The position numbers were made by a program, and so were the translations under genes. Positions 57,525-64,000 of a DNA stretch of 64,000 bases are shown in pieces. The notes under the pieces are model-generated. The model was not told the origin of the DNA. It worked only from the letters and a program-made list of their open reading frames with translations, and did no database searches. Each line of letters begins with the position of its first letter. The stretch's first letter is position 1. Source of the stretch: Limosilactobacillus vaginalis DSM 5837 = ATCC 49540 (GTDB lineage: Bacteria > Bacillota > Bacilli > Lactobacillales > Lactobacillaceae). The stretch spans positions 119,772 through 183,771 of the forward strand of contig NZ_GG693413.1 in NCBI RefSeq assembly GCF_000159435.1. Reading direction: 5' to 3'.

Positions 57525-58376
57525 TTAATAGCTGCTTAAAATGTTATCAACTGCGGGACCATAACTTTCACCAAACAGGATTAGGTGCATGCAGAGGTAA
57601 TAAAATCTGTACCACGGAAGCCGCTCGTCAATTCCTGAAGTAATTGGATATGTGTCATTATAGCCACGGTAAAATTGATCATCGAAACCACCGAAGACTG
57701 TTGTCATGGCTAGATCAAACTCCCGATCACCATAAACGCAATCTGGATCAATTAAGTATGGCTGGTGAGTTTGGCTAAACATAAAATTCCCAGCCCAGAG
57801 ATCGCCATGCAGCAGGCTTGGCTGAACCTCGTGTGTAGAATAGTAATTATCGAACTTGGCAACCATTCGGTCAAAGTGTTCTTGTCGCCACTTATTCCAA
57901 CGACCTTGTTCTACTGCTGCTGAAATCTCTGGCTTTAAGCGTTGATTGATGTAGAAGTCGCGCCAACTGGGATTCCACTGGTTATTTTTAACTAGTACCT
58001 TTGTTTGGTGGTTGTCCATAAAGCCAAATTCTTCTCTTCGTTGTTGGTGCATTTTAGCAACTTCTTGGCCAAGTGCGTATTGGTTACCATAACCGCTATC
58101 GATCCAATTTAATATTAGGTAAGCATCGCCATTAATTTCGCCATTAGCAACGGGAGTAGGAACGTTAGCAGTCTTGCCGATTTCGCGTAGTCCAGCAAGT
58201 TCATGATTGAAATATGATGCCGGATGATGCGGCTGAACTTTGACAAAGTATGTCGCCTGGTTAGTAGTGATTTGATAAGCTAGGTTAATGTCACCACCGC
58301 TAACTGACTGGCAACTAGTAATATTGTTTAGTGGTAATTGCGATAACCATGCACTAGATAATTGATGATTGTTCAA
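57525..58376 (-). CDS. fructosamine kinase family protein
   Basis: Kinase-fold protein (Fructosamin_kin/APH type) of 283 residues. VSGGDINLAYQI (glycine-rich loop), YFVKVQ (ATP-binding Lys), catalytic LLHGDLWAGNFMF, and LIDPDCVYGDREFDLAM (metal-binding Asp). The family phosphorylates fructosamine or ribulosamine adducts on glycated proteins or free Amadori compounds, opening them to breakdown. TTG 58376 is 8 nt after GAGGG; a GTG at 58385 overlaps that site. It sits between dtd and aspS, where hisS is usually found in lactobacilli. Confidence 0.85.
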   Translation of the reverse strand: MNNHQLSSAWLSQLPLNNITSCQSVSGGDINLAYQITTNQATYFVKVQPHHPASYFNHELAGLREIGKTANVPTPVANGEINGDAYLILNWIDSGYGNQYALGQEVAKMHQQRREEFGFMDNHQTKVLVKNNQWNPSWRDFYINQRLKPEISAAVEQGRWNKWRQEHFDRMVAKFDNYYSTHEVQPSLLHGDLWAGNFMFSQTHQPYLIDPDCVYGDREFDLAMTTVFGGFDDQFYRGYNDTYPITSGIDERLPWYRFYYLCMHLILFGESYGPAVDNILSSY

Positions 58377-58443
58377 AATAGACACCCTCTTTTGGCTTAT
58401 ATTTTAAACTTTTGTCGGGAGAAAGCCAATGAAACTGTAGCTA

Positions 58444-58472
58444 TTGACTTTTTTGCCGAACTCGGGTACTGT
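58444..58472 (+). promoter_or_regulatory. Promoter of the aspS T-box leader
   Basis: TTGACT and TACTGT with 17-bp spacing. It lies upstream of the T-box stem I. Confidence 0.5.
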
Positions 58473-58479
58473 AAGAATG

Positions 58480-58690
58480 TAATTTTAATACTAATAGCCA
58501 ATGATAAAGAATGCTTATTTGCCTTAGTCGATAGCGAGTGGGAGCTGGTGAAAGCCCATGACAATGAGGTGATAATTGACGCTTTTGAGGCTGGGCAGTT
58601 GTCCCCGTCGGTATTTCGACGTTATCAATGAGTGATACTAAGGTGGTACCGTGCAGAAAGCACCCTTATGATGTAAGGGGTGCTTTTTTT
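58480..58690 (+). promoter_or_regulatory. T-box leader of aspS
   Basis: The T-box sequence AAGGTGGTACCGTG (58640-58653) is followed by a terminator with arms 58660-58668 and 58674-58683 (one bulged G) and seven T. Upstream, GCCTTA (58521-58526) pairs with TGAGGC (58586-58591) to close stem I, which contains GAGCTGGTGAAAGCC. A GAC triplet at 58578-58580 in the 3' strand is the likely Asp specifier. Uncharged tRNA-Asp is expected to favour antitermination. The 89-codon ORF covering this region is considered spurious. Confidence 0.85.
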
Positions 58691-58747
58691 ATTAGAAATT
58701 AGTATTAACACTACCAATCTAAAAATGGTTAAAGAGGTAATTAGAGG

Positions 58748-60535
58748 ATGAAGAGAACTAATTACGCTGGGGAAACCAGTGAAAAGCAAGTGGGTCAAGA
58801 AGTTGTCCTAAAAGGATGGGTTGCCAAACGTCGTAATCTCGGTGGCTTAATTTTTATTGATCTGTGGGATCGTGAAGGAATCGTTCAACTGGTCTTTAAC
58901 GAAAAAGAAAATCCCGAAGCATTTAAGATTGCTAATGCGGTTCGGAATCAATATGTCCTTGAAGTTCAAGGGAAAGTTCAACTACGGGCTGAAAAAGAAA
59001 TTAACCCTGAGATGAAGACTGGAAAAGTTGAAGTTGCGGTTGATCAGATTAAGGTTCTGGCAAAGTCCGAAACAACGCCATTTGACATTGTTGATGACGT
59101 TGACGCAAGTGAAGATTTGCGGATGAAGTACCGTTACCTTGATCTTCGTCGTCCTGAAATGATGAAGAATTTGATGCTGCGGAGTAAGGTTACATCTGTC
59201 GTTCATCATTACTATGATAATGAAGGGTTCATGGACGTTGAAACACCAGATTTAACTCGTTCTACTCCAGAAGGTGCCCGTGACTACATCGTTCCATCAC
59301 GTGTTTACCCAGGTCATTTTTATGCTTTGCCACAATCTCCACAATTATTTAAGCAATTACTTATGGCTGCCGGAGTTGACAAGTATTATCAAATTGCACG
59401 CTGTTTCCGGGACGAAGATTTGCGTGGTGACCGGCAACCCGAATTTACTCAAATCGACACTGAAATGAGTTTTGCTACTCCAGAAGACATCCAAACAGTA
59501 ACTGAAGGATTAATTAAGAAGGTTATGAAGGAAGTCTTGGGCGTTGATGTTAAGACCCCATTCCCACGGATGGAATGGCAGGAATCAATGGATAAGTACG
59601 GTTCTGACAAACCTGATACCCGATTTGGGATGTTAATCCATGATTTATCTTCAATTGTTAAGGACAGTTCATTTAAGGTCTTCTCTGGAACTGTAGCTAA
59701 AGGAAACTTTGTTCGGGCAATCTGTGTTCCTGGTGGGGCTGATAAGTACTCCCGGAAGGATATTTCTAAGAAGGAAGAATATATTAAGCGTTTTGGCGCT
59801 AAGGGTCTTGCCTGGGTCAAGGTTACTGAAGACGGTTATTCCGGTCCAATTGCAAAGTTTATTAATGATAAAGCTGACGCAATCAATGCGGAAATGGGTG
59901 CTAAGTCAGGAGATTTGATTCTTTTTGTAGCAGGTTCATTCCACGTTGTTTGTGATGCCCTTGGCTACTTACGCCGTGAGATTTCTAAGGAGCAAGACAT
60001 GATTGCACCTAACCAATGGAATTACCTCTGGGTTGTTAACTGGCCAATGTTCGAATATGATGAAGGGTTTGGAAAGTGGATTGCAGCACACCACCCATTC
60101 ACCATGTTGAATGAAGAAGACCTTCACTACCTTGAAAATGGTGAAGATCCGCATAAAGCTCATGCTCAAAGTTATGATATTATCCTTAATGGTCAAGAAA
60201 TTGGTGGGGGTTCAATCCGGATCCACGATCCAAAGGTTCAAGAAAAAGTCTTGAAGGCATTGGGATACACTAAGGAACGTGCAGAAGCTCGCTTCGGCTT
60301 CCTACTGAAGGCATTAACATTGGGAATGCCTCCTGAAGGTGGGTTAGCCTTCGGGTTGGATCGTTGGGTAATGTTGCTTGCACAAGCAGATAATATTCGT
60401 GATGTTATCCCATTCCCTAAGAATTCTAAGGCTGTTGAACCATTGACTGCCGCCCCTGGTAAGGTTAGTCAGCAGCAACTGGATGACTTAAAGGTTCAGT
60501 TTGATGATCAAGTTGACTATAAGCAGGATAAATAA
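58748..60535 (+). CDS. aspS: aspartyl-tRNA synthetase
   Basis: Class IIb synthetase, 595 residues. N-terminal OB-fold anticodon domain ([26 protein letters not shown]), motif 2 [18 protein letters not shown], a GAD insertion domain (about 300-415), and motif 3 [22 protein letters not shown] 58748 is used. hisS, normally the upstream partner in lactobacilli, is absent here, and aspS follows its T-box directly. Confidence 0.97.
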   Translation: MKRTNYAGETSEKQVGQEVVLKGWVAKRRNLGGLIFIDLWDREGIVQLVFNEKENPEAFKIANAVRNQYVLEVQGKVQLRAEKEINPEMKTGKVEVAVDQIKVLAKSETTPFDIVDDVDASEDLRMKYRYLDLRRPEMMKNLMLRSKVTSVVHHYYDNEGFMDVETPDLTRSTPEGARDYIVPSRVYPGHFYALPQSPQLFKQLLMAAGVDKYYQIARCFRDEDLRGDRQPEFTQIDTEMSFATPEDIQTVTEGLIKKVMKEVLGVDVKTPFPRMEWQESMDKYGSDKPDTRFGMLIHDLSSIVKDSSFKVFSGTVAKGNFVRAICVPGGADKYSRKDISKKEEYIKRFGAKGLAWVKVTEDGYSGPIAKFINDKADAINAEMGAKSGDLILFVAGSFHVVCDALGYLRREISKEQDMIAPNQWNYLWVVNWPMFEYDEGFGKWIAAHHPFTMLNEEDLHYLENGEDPHKAHAQSYDIILNGQEIGGGSIRIHDPKVQEKVLKALGYTKERAEARFGFLLKALTLGMPPEGGLAFGLDRWVMLLAQADNIRDVIPFPKNSKAVEPLTAAPGKVSQQQLDDLKVQFDDQVDYKQDK

Positions 60536-60547
60536 TTAACAGTATAA

Positions 60548-60589
60548 AATTAAAAGAGGCAGGAAAAATTTTTCCTGCCTCTTTTAATT
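60548..60589. terminator. Bidirectional terminator (aspS / glnQ)
   Basis: A perfect 42-nt palindrome with 21-nt arms, AAAAGAGGCAGGAAAA centre-left, and T runs on both strands. Between convergent genes. Confidence 0.92.
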
Positions 60590-60625
60590 GGATATTATCA
60601 AGGTTTGTTTAATGTAGATCCTTGA

Positions 60626-61366
60626 TTACTTGAGAATCTTCTTTAAGAATTCCTTTGCCCGGTCACTTGTCGGGTGGGCAAAGAATTCATCCGGTTTACC
60701 GGTTTCCTGAATGTAGCCATCGGCCATAAACCAGATTTGATCCGCTACTTCGTGGGCAAATCCCATTTCGTGAGTAACAACTACCATTGTCATTCCTGAA
60801 TCAGCAAGATCATGCATTACAGTTAACACTTCATCAACCATTTCTGGATCAAGAGCACTCGTTGGTTCGTCAAAGAGCATTACTTCAGGATCCATCGCTA
60901 AAGCACGGGCAATCGCCACCCGTTGTTTTTGCCCACCAGATAGCTGGTCAGGATATTGTTTTGCCTTTTCTGCTAAACCGACTTTCTCCAGAAGCTTCAT
61001 TCCAGTCTCTTCGGCTTGCTTCTCGGGGATATTTTTGACTTTCATTGGTGCTAGCTTAATGTTTTCAATCACGTTCATATTTGGGAAGAGGTTGAATCCT
61101 TGGAAAACCATTCCCATCTTTTCCCGTAACTGATTAAGTTGCTTATCGTTAATCTTAGTTAAATCATTTCCCTCAAAAAAGACCTTGCCGCTAGTTGGCT
61201 GTTCGAGACAGTTCAGGCAACGAAGAAAGGTACTTTTACCAGCACCAGAGGGACCAATTACACAGATAACCTGACCTTTATCAACATGTTCGGTGATATC
61301 TTTAAGGACAATGTTATTCTTGAACTTTTTTTGCAAATTTTGAATTTCAATCATTTTAGTGGACAT
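60626..61366 (-). CDS. glnQ: glutamine/amino acid ABC transporter ATP-binding protein
   Basis: 246-residue ATPase: [19 protein letters not shown] (Walker A), [30 protein letters not shown] and VVTHEMGFA. It starts at 61366 after GGGAG and overlaps the end of glnP by 11 nt. It pairs with the fused receptor-permease upstream to form a two-gene GlnPQ-type importer for glutamine, glutamate or asparagine. Confidence 0.93.
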   Translation of the reverse strand: MSTKMIEIQNLQKKFKNNIVLKDITEHVDKGQVICVIGPSGAGKSTFLRCLNCLEQPTSGKVFFEGNDLTKINDKQLNQLREKMGMVFQGFNLFPNMNVIENIKLAPMKVKNIPEKQAEETGMKLLEKVGLAEKAKQYPDQLSGGQKQRVAIARALAMDPEVMLFDEPTSALDPEMVDEVLTVMHDLADSGMTMVVVTHEMGFAHEVADQIWFMADGYIQETGKPDEFFAHPTSDRAKEFLKKILK

Positions 61367-62861
61367 GTTTCATTCTCCCTTCAAAGTAAAGTAGAATTCT
61401 GGAAAGTGTAAACGTTAAGATGAAGTAAATCATCATAGTAATGAATAATGGGAGAACTCCTTTGTAGGTTGCGGATTGAACTAATTGTGTTTGGAACATT
61501 AATTCAGTTACACCAATAACGGAAACTAGTGAACTATCCTTTAGCAAGGTAATTAATTCGTTCCCTAAAGCAGGCCAAATATTCTTAAGTGCTTGAGGCA
61601 TGATTACATAACGGAAAGCCTTATTTTTATCCATTCCTAAGCTTCGAGCTGCTTCAGTTTGACCGAGCGGAATTGACTGAATCCCAGAACGAATAATTTC
61701 AGCAACGTAGGCCCCAGAGTTTAACGAAACGGCGATGATCCCGGCAAGTAAGGCGGGGAGGGATTGGATAATTGCACCAATACCAAAGTAAACAAACATG
61801 ATTTGAACCATCATTGGGGTTCCCCGGAGGAATTCGATATAGCAAACCGCAATTGTATGCAGAAGCTTATTCTTTGAAAGACGCATAAGAGCGAAGAGGG
61901 TCCCTAAAATGAAGCCGAAGAATACTGAGACGATCGTAATAATCAGTGTGTACTCAAGCCCTTTTGCAAAGTAACGCCAGTAACTAAGAATGGTGTTTTG
62001 CTTTTTATAGCTCTTCATATATTGGGCTGACTCTGGAATCCATTTTTTATTAATTAAGTCTTCATCGTTGACTTTTTTGATCGTTTGGTTAGCAGCATTT
62101 ACAAGGGAGGTATCACCCTTTGGAAAGGCGAGGGCGATTCCACCGGCAGTAACCGGTAATTTTGAGTTAAAAGCGTAGAGGTTAGAATTATTAGATGCGT
62201 ATGCTTTTGCAGTCGCTGCATCCATTAAAACACCATCATACTTATGGGACTGTAAACCGATAACTAATGAAGAAAGTTTTGCTAATCCCTTACCATTAGC
62301 TTGTGGCATGTCCTTAGAAATCATTGTTGATTGTAAGGTCCCGTTTTGGGCACCAACAGTCTTACCATTAAAACTTTTGGCATTAACCAACTTATCCTTG
62401 TCACTCTTATTGATAAGGAAGTAGCTGTCACCGGTGTAGTAGACATCAGAAAAGTCAACACTCTTTTTCCGTTCATTGGTGATGTTCATCGCACCGGCAA
62501 TACAATCAATTTTCCCGGTTTCTAGGGCAACTAAAAGTGAATCAAAGTCCATGTTTTTAATTACTAATTTAACGCCAATATCTTTAGCGAATTGTTTCAT
62601 GAGTGAGACTTCGAAACCAACATACTTTGTTTTACCGTGTTCCTTAGTCGTAAATTCATATGGCGGATAATCGGCACTTGTTCCGACAACTAAGGTTCCT
62701 TTTTGTTTAATCTTTTGCAGTGAATCATTCTCGGCTACCTGTGAAGTATTAGTAGCTGAACTTGAGCTGCTGCTTTCATCGGCGGCTAATGCTGATACTG
62801 GAGCGCACAGTATTGGGAACGCAATGATTATTAGCATTAACCAATGTTTGAAACATTTCAT
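61356..62861 (-). CDS. glnP: fused substrate-binding/permease protein GlnP
   Basis: Single chain with a signal peptide (about 1-30), one SBP_bac_3 domain (about 55-275; [29 protein letters not shown]), then a permease domain from about 300 ([17 protein letters not shown] and [22 protein letters not shown]). 501 residues from the Met at 62861 after AAGGAG. Lactococcal GlnP has two binding domains in tandem; this one has only one. A Ser-rich linker follows the signal sequence. Confidence 0.93.
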   Translation of the reverse strand: MKCFKHWLMLIIIAFPILCAPVSALAADESSSSSSATNTSQVAENDSLQKIKQKGTLVVGTSADYPPYEFTTKEHGKTKYVGFEVSLMKQFAKDIGVKLVIKNMDFDSLLVALETGKIDCIAGAMNITNERKKSVDFSDVYYTGDSYFLINKSDKDKLVNAKSFNGKTVGAQNGTLQSTMISKDMPQANGKGLAKLSSLVIGLQSHKYDGVLMDAATAKAYASNNSNLYAFNSKLPVTAGGIALAFPKGDTSLVNAANQTIKKVNDEDLINKKWIPESAQYMKSYKKQNTILSYWRYFAKGLEYTLIITIVSVFFGFILGTLFALMRLSKNKLLHTIAVCYIEFLRGTPMMVQIMFVYFGIGAIIQSLPALLAGIIAVSLNSGAYVAEIIRSGIQSIPLGQTEAARSLGMDKNKAFRYVIMPQALKNIWPALGNELITLLKDSSLVSVIGVTELMFQTQLVQSATYKGVLPLFITMMIYFILTFTLSRILLYFEGRMKHVH

Positions 62862-62906
62862 AATCAATAACTCCTTCAATTTCCTAAAATAAATACGTTG
62901 GTATGC

Positions 62907-62935
62907 AATATACGCCAAAATGATTAAATATGCAA
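62907..62935 (-). promoter_or_regulatory. Promoter of glnPQ
   Basis: On the minus strand TTGCAT (plus 62930-62935) and TATATT (plus 62907-62912) are 17 bp apart, 46 bp before the glnP start. Upstream, plus 62960-62980 holds an inverted repeat TTATTCA-N7-TGAATAA that could be an operator. Confidence 0.65.
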
Positions 62936-62996
62936 TAGATATTTAAAAAATAGTGTATTTTATTCAACAAAACTGAATAATGCAATTATTAATGAA

Positions 62997-63010
62997 TAAA
63001 AACGCTTTCA
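62997..63010 (-). promoter_or_regulatory. Candidate cre site upstream of glnPQ
   Basis: The minus strand reads TGAAAGCGTTTTTA, matching the 14-base cre pattern at all but one position. It lies about 60 bp upstream of the glnP -35 box, so any CcpA effect would be from an upstream position. Confidence 0.4.
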
Positions 63011-63073
63011 AGGTAGAAAACAGATTGACTATTATAGTTAAGAAAATTTATCCTAAATATTTAGGAAGTAATA

Positions 63074-63102
63074 TTGACACTCAGAATCTAATTGGTTACA
63101 AT
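63074..63102 (+). promoter_or_regulatory. Consensus promoter of rpsU
   Basis: A perfect TTGACA and TACAAT with 17-bp spacing. The 5' leader of about 65 nt contains a 6-bp hairpin GAACGG/CCGTTC (63119-63137). Confidence 0.85.
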
Positions 63103-63174
63103 TGCTTTTGTAGTGAAAGAACGGGGTCATACCGTTCTAATACGTAACTTTAAGCTCGGAGGGAGGGAATCAAC

Positions 63175-63363
63175 ATGTCAAAAACAGTCGTTCGTAAGAA
63201 TGAATCTTTGGATGACGCTCTTCGACGCTTTAAACGTACAGTTTCACGCAACGGAACTTTGCAAGAATACCGTAAACGCGAATTTTACGAAAAGCCAAGT
63301 GTAAAACGTAAGTTGAAATCTGAAGCGGCACGGAAGCGTAAGAATAAGCGCCGTCGTTATTAA
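63175..63363 (+). CDS. rpsU: 30S ribosomal protein S21
   Basis: 62-residue, highly basic protein beginning [21 protein letters not shown] and ending with an Arg/Lys-rich tail ([15 protein letters not shown]), typical S21. ATG 63175 after GGAGGGAGG. An overlapping ORF from 63092 in another frame is a shadow. Behind a consensus promoter and followed by a terminator and yqeY. Confidence 0.97.
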   Translation: MSKTVVRKNESLDDALRRFKRTVSRNGTLQEYRKREFYEKPSVKRKLKSEAARKRKNKRRRY

Positions 63364-63369
63364 TTTTTT

Positions 63370-63404
63370 AACTCCTACCTCTCCATGACAGGTAGGAGTT
63401 TTTT
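63370..63404 (+). terminator. Terminator after rpsU
   Basis: A perfect 11-bp stem AACTCCTACCT/AGGTAGGAGTT, 9-nt loop and six T. yqeY starts 36 nt later without a visible promoter, so partial read-through is likely. Confidence 0.88.
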
Positions 63405-63439
63405 CATCTTTAATTTTAGCCAAAGGAGCAAGCAAGATA

Positions 63440-63886
63440 ATGAGTTTATTAAATGATTTAACTGCAGATATGGTTTCTGCTATGAAAAACCGTGATAAGG
63501 AAACACTAGCAACGGTCCGGATGTTAAAGGCAGCTGTCCAAAATGAACAGATTGAGCAAGGACATGATTTAACTTCAGATGAAGAAATTGCAGTAATGGC
63601 TCGTGAATATAAGCAACGAAAAGAATCACTTGAAGAATTTGAACAAGCAGGACGCCAGGATCTGGTTGACAAGACTAAGGCAGAAATGAAAGTTGTTGAA
63701 AAATACATGCCACAACAACTTTCCGCTGATGATGTAAAGAAGATCGTTGATGAAACAATTAAGGCGGTTAATGCCTCTAGCATGAAGGACTTTGGTAAGG
63801 TCATGGGTGCTGTGATGCCTAAGGTTAAGGGACAAGCTGATGGTAAGTTAGTTAACCAAACCGTTAAGGAAGAATTGAATAAGTAG
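63440..63886 (+). CDS. yqeY: YqeY/GatB-like domain protein
   Basis: Small helical protein of 148 residues related to the tRNA-binding tail of GatB. Conserved VRMLKAAVQNEQIEQGHDL, EEIAVMAREYKQRKESLEEFEQAGR and the end GKVMGAVMPKVKGQADGKLVNQTV. ATG 63440 after AAGGAG. The rpsU-yqeY pair is widespread. Proposed to act on tRNA or aminoacyl-tRNA, not proven. Confidence 0.93.
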   Translation: MSLLNDLTADMVSAMKNRDKETLATVRMLKAAVQNEQIEQGHDLTSDEEIAVMAREYKQRKESLEEFEQAGRQDLVDKTKAEMKVVEKYMPQQLSADDVKKIVDETIKAVNASSMKDFGKVMGAVMPKVKGQADGKLVNQTVKEELNK

Positions 63887-63919
63887 TTTTATATGTAGCT
63901 TTATATTGGGATAAGAAAT

Positions 63920-64000
63920 ATGTGTACATCGATTATTTATACGGCTGGTGACAGCTATTTCGGTCGGAACCTTGATTTGGAAGTTTCTTTTGGTCAAGAA
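63920..64000 (+). CDS. bsh: choloylglycine (bile salt) hydrolase, N-terminal fragment
   Basis: Only the first 27 codons are in the window. The sequence MCTSIIYTAGDSYFGRNLDL matches the N-terminus of Ntn-hydrolase bile salt hydrolases: Cys2 becomes the nucleophile after Met removal, and R16 and D19 fit the conserved active-site Arg and Asp. It would deconjugate taurine- or glycine-bile salts. Penicillin V acylase is the alternative in the same family, but FGRNLDLE is more BSH-like. No clear promoter between yqeY and this gene. Confidence 0.82.
   Translation, partial: MCTSIIYTAGDSYFGRNLDLEVSFGQE

Noticed and set aside
58362..58631. 89-codon plus-strand ORF before aspS
   Set aside because: It lies across the T-box promoter and stem I, overlaps the start of the minus-strand kinase gene, and has no ribosome binding site.
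59449..59820. 123-codon minus-strand ORF within aspS
   Set aside because: Shadow ORF in a conserved coding region.
63092..63304. 70-codon ORF overlapping rpsU
   Set aside because: Different frame from S21; it begins in the leader hairpin and has no Shine-Dalgarno.
63244..63804. 186-codon minus-strand ORF across rpsU and yqeY
   Set aside because: Antisense to two recognised genes and to the rpsU terminator; long only because of codon bias.

Overview
The window is a gene-dense Firmicutes chromosome segment, almost certainly from a lactobacillus and most likely from the Limosilactobacillus (reuteri/fermentum-like) group. Pointers are the Gram-positive PolC replicase, the hrcA-grpE-dnaK-dnaJ order with a CIRCE operator, a complete lower mevalonate pathway, two L-lactate dehydrogenases, a T-box leader, strong AGGAGG ribosome binding sites, frequent GTG/TTG starts, and a bile salt hydrolase starting at the right edge. 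No rRNA, tRNA, prophage, insertion sequence or CRISPR array was seen.

Layout. 1-11.0 kb: translation and envelope housekeeping (tsf end, pyrH, frr, uppS, cdsA, rseP, proS, polC). 11.0-18.1 kb: the nusA-infB operon (rimP, nusA, ylxR, ylxQ, infB, rbfA), then truB and ribF. 18.1-25.6 kb: an intergenic palindromic repeat, a hypothetical gene, the HrcA/CIRCE chaperone operon and lepA. 25.6-28.6 kb: MFS transporter, a 34-residue membrane peptide, a cytochrome b5-like protein and a HAD phosphatase. 28.7-36.1 kb: an RNA methyltransferase, an SPFH protein, a LytS/LytR two-component system, then lrgA-lrgB-ldh behind two perfect 13-bp direct repeats 21 bp apart. 36.1-41.0 kb (minus strand): mvk-mvaD-pmk-fni plus a YjjG-like HAD gene. 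41.2-46.4 kb: dinG, a YpmB-like protein, dnaD and a DMT permease. 46.4-50.7 kb: a probable cysteine-controlled operon. 50.8-58.4 kb: main ldh, small unknowns, prmA, rsmE, relA, dtd and a fructosamine kinase-like gene. 58.4-64 kb: T-box aspS, glnPQ, rpsU, yqeY and the start of a bile salt hydrolase gene.

The most novel-looking locus is 46.43-50.73 kb. A consensus promoter drives a short leader reading frame with tandem Cys codons. It is followed by mutually exclusive RNA hairpins ending in a perfect terminator, and then by a UroD/MtaA-type enzyme with an HxC...C zinc motif and a complete polar amino acid ABC transporter. The transporter proteins are nearly free of cysteine. I infer a cysteine-starvation-induced system that imports and methyl-transfers or demethylates a sulfur compound.

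The second locus of interest is lytS-lytR / lrgA-lrgB-ldh. It probably couples pyruvate sensing, pyruvate uptake and pyruvate reduction. Its lactate dehydrogenase carries Asn where the NAD-ribose-binding Asp is normally found.

Other structural signals are a dispersed palindromic repeat with compensatory stem changes (18.1 and 33.5 kb), a promoter-hairpin leader before rimP-nusA that fits NusA autoregulation, and repeated placement of terminator-like hairpins directly in front of ribosome binding sites.
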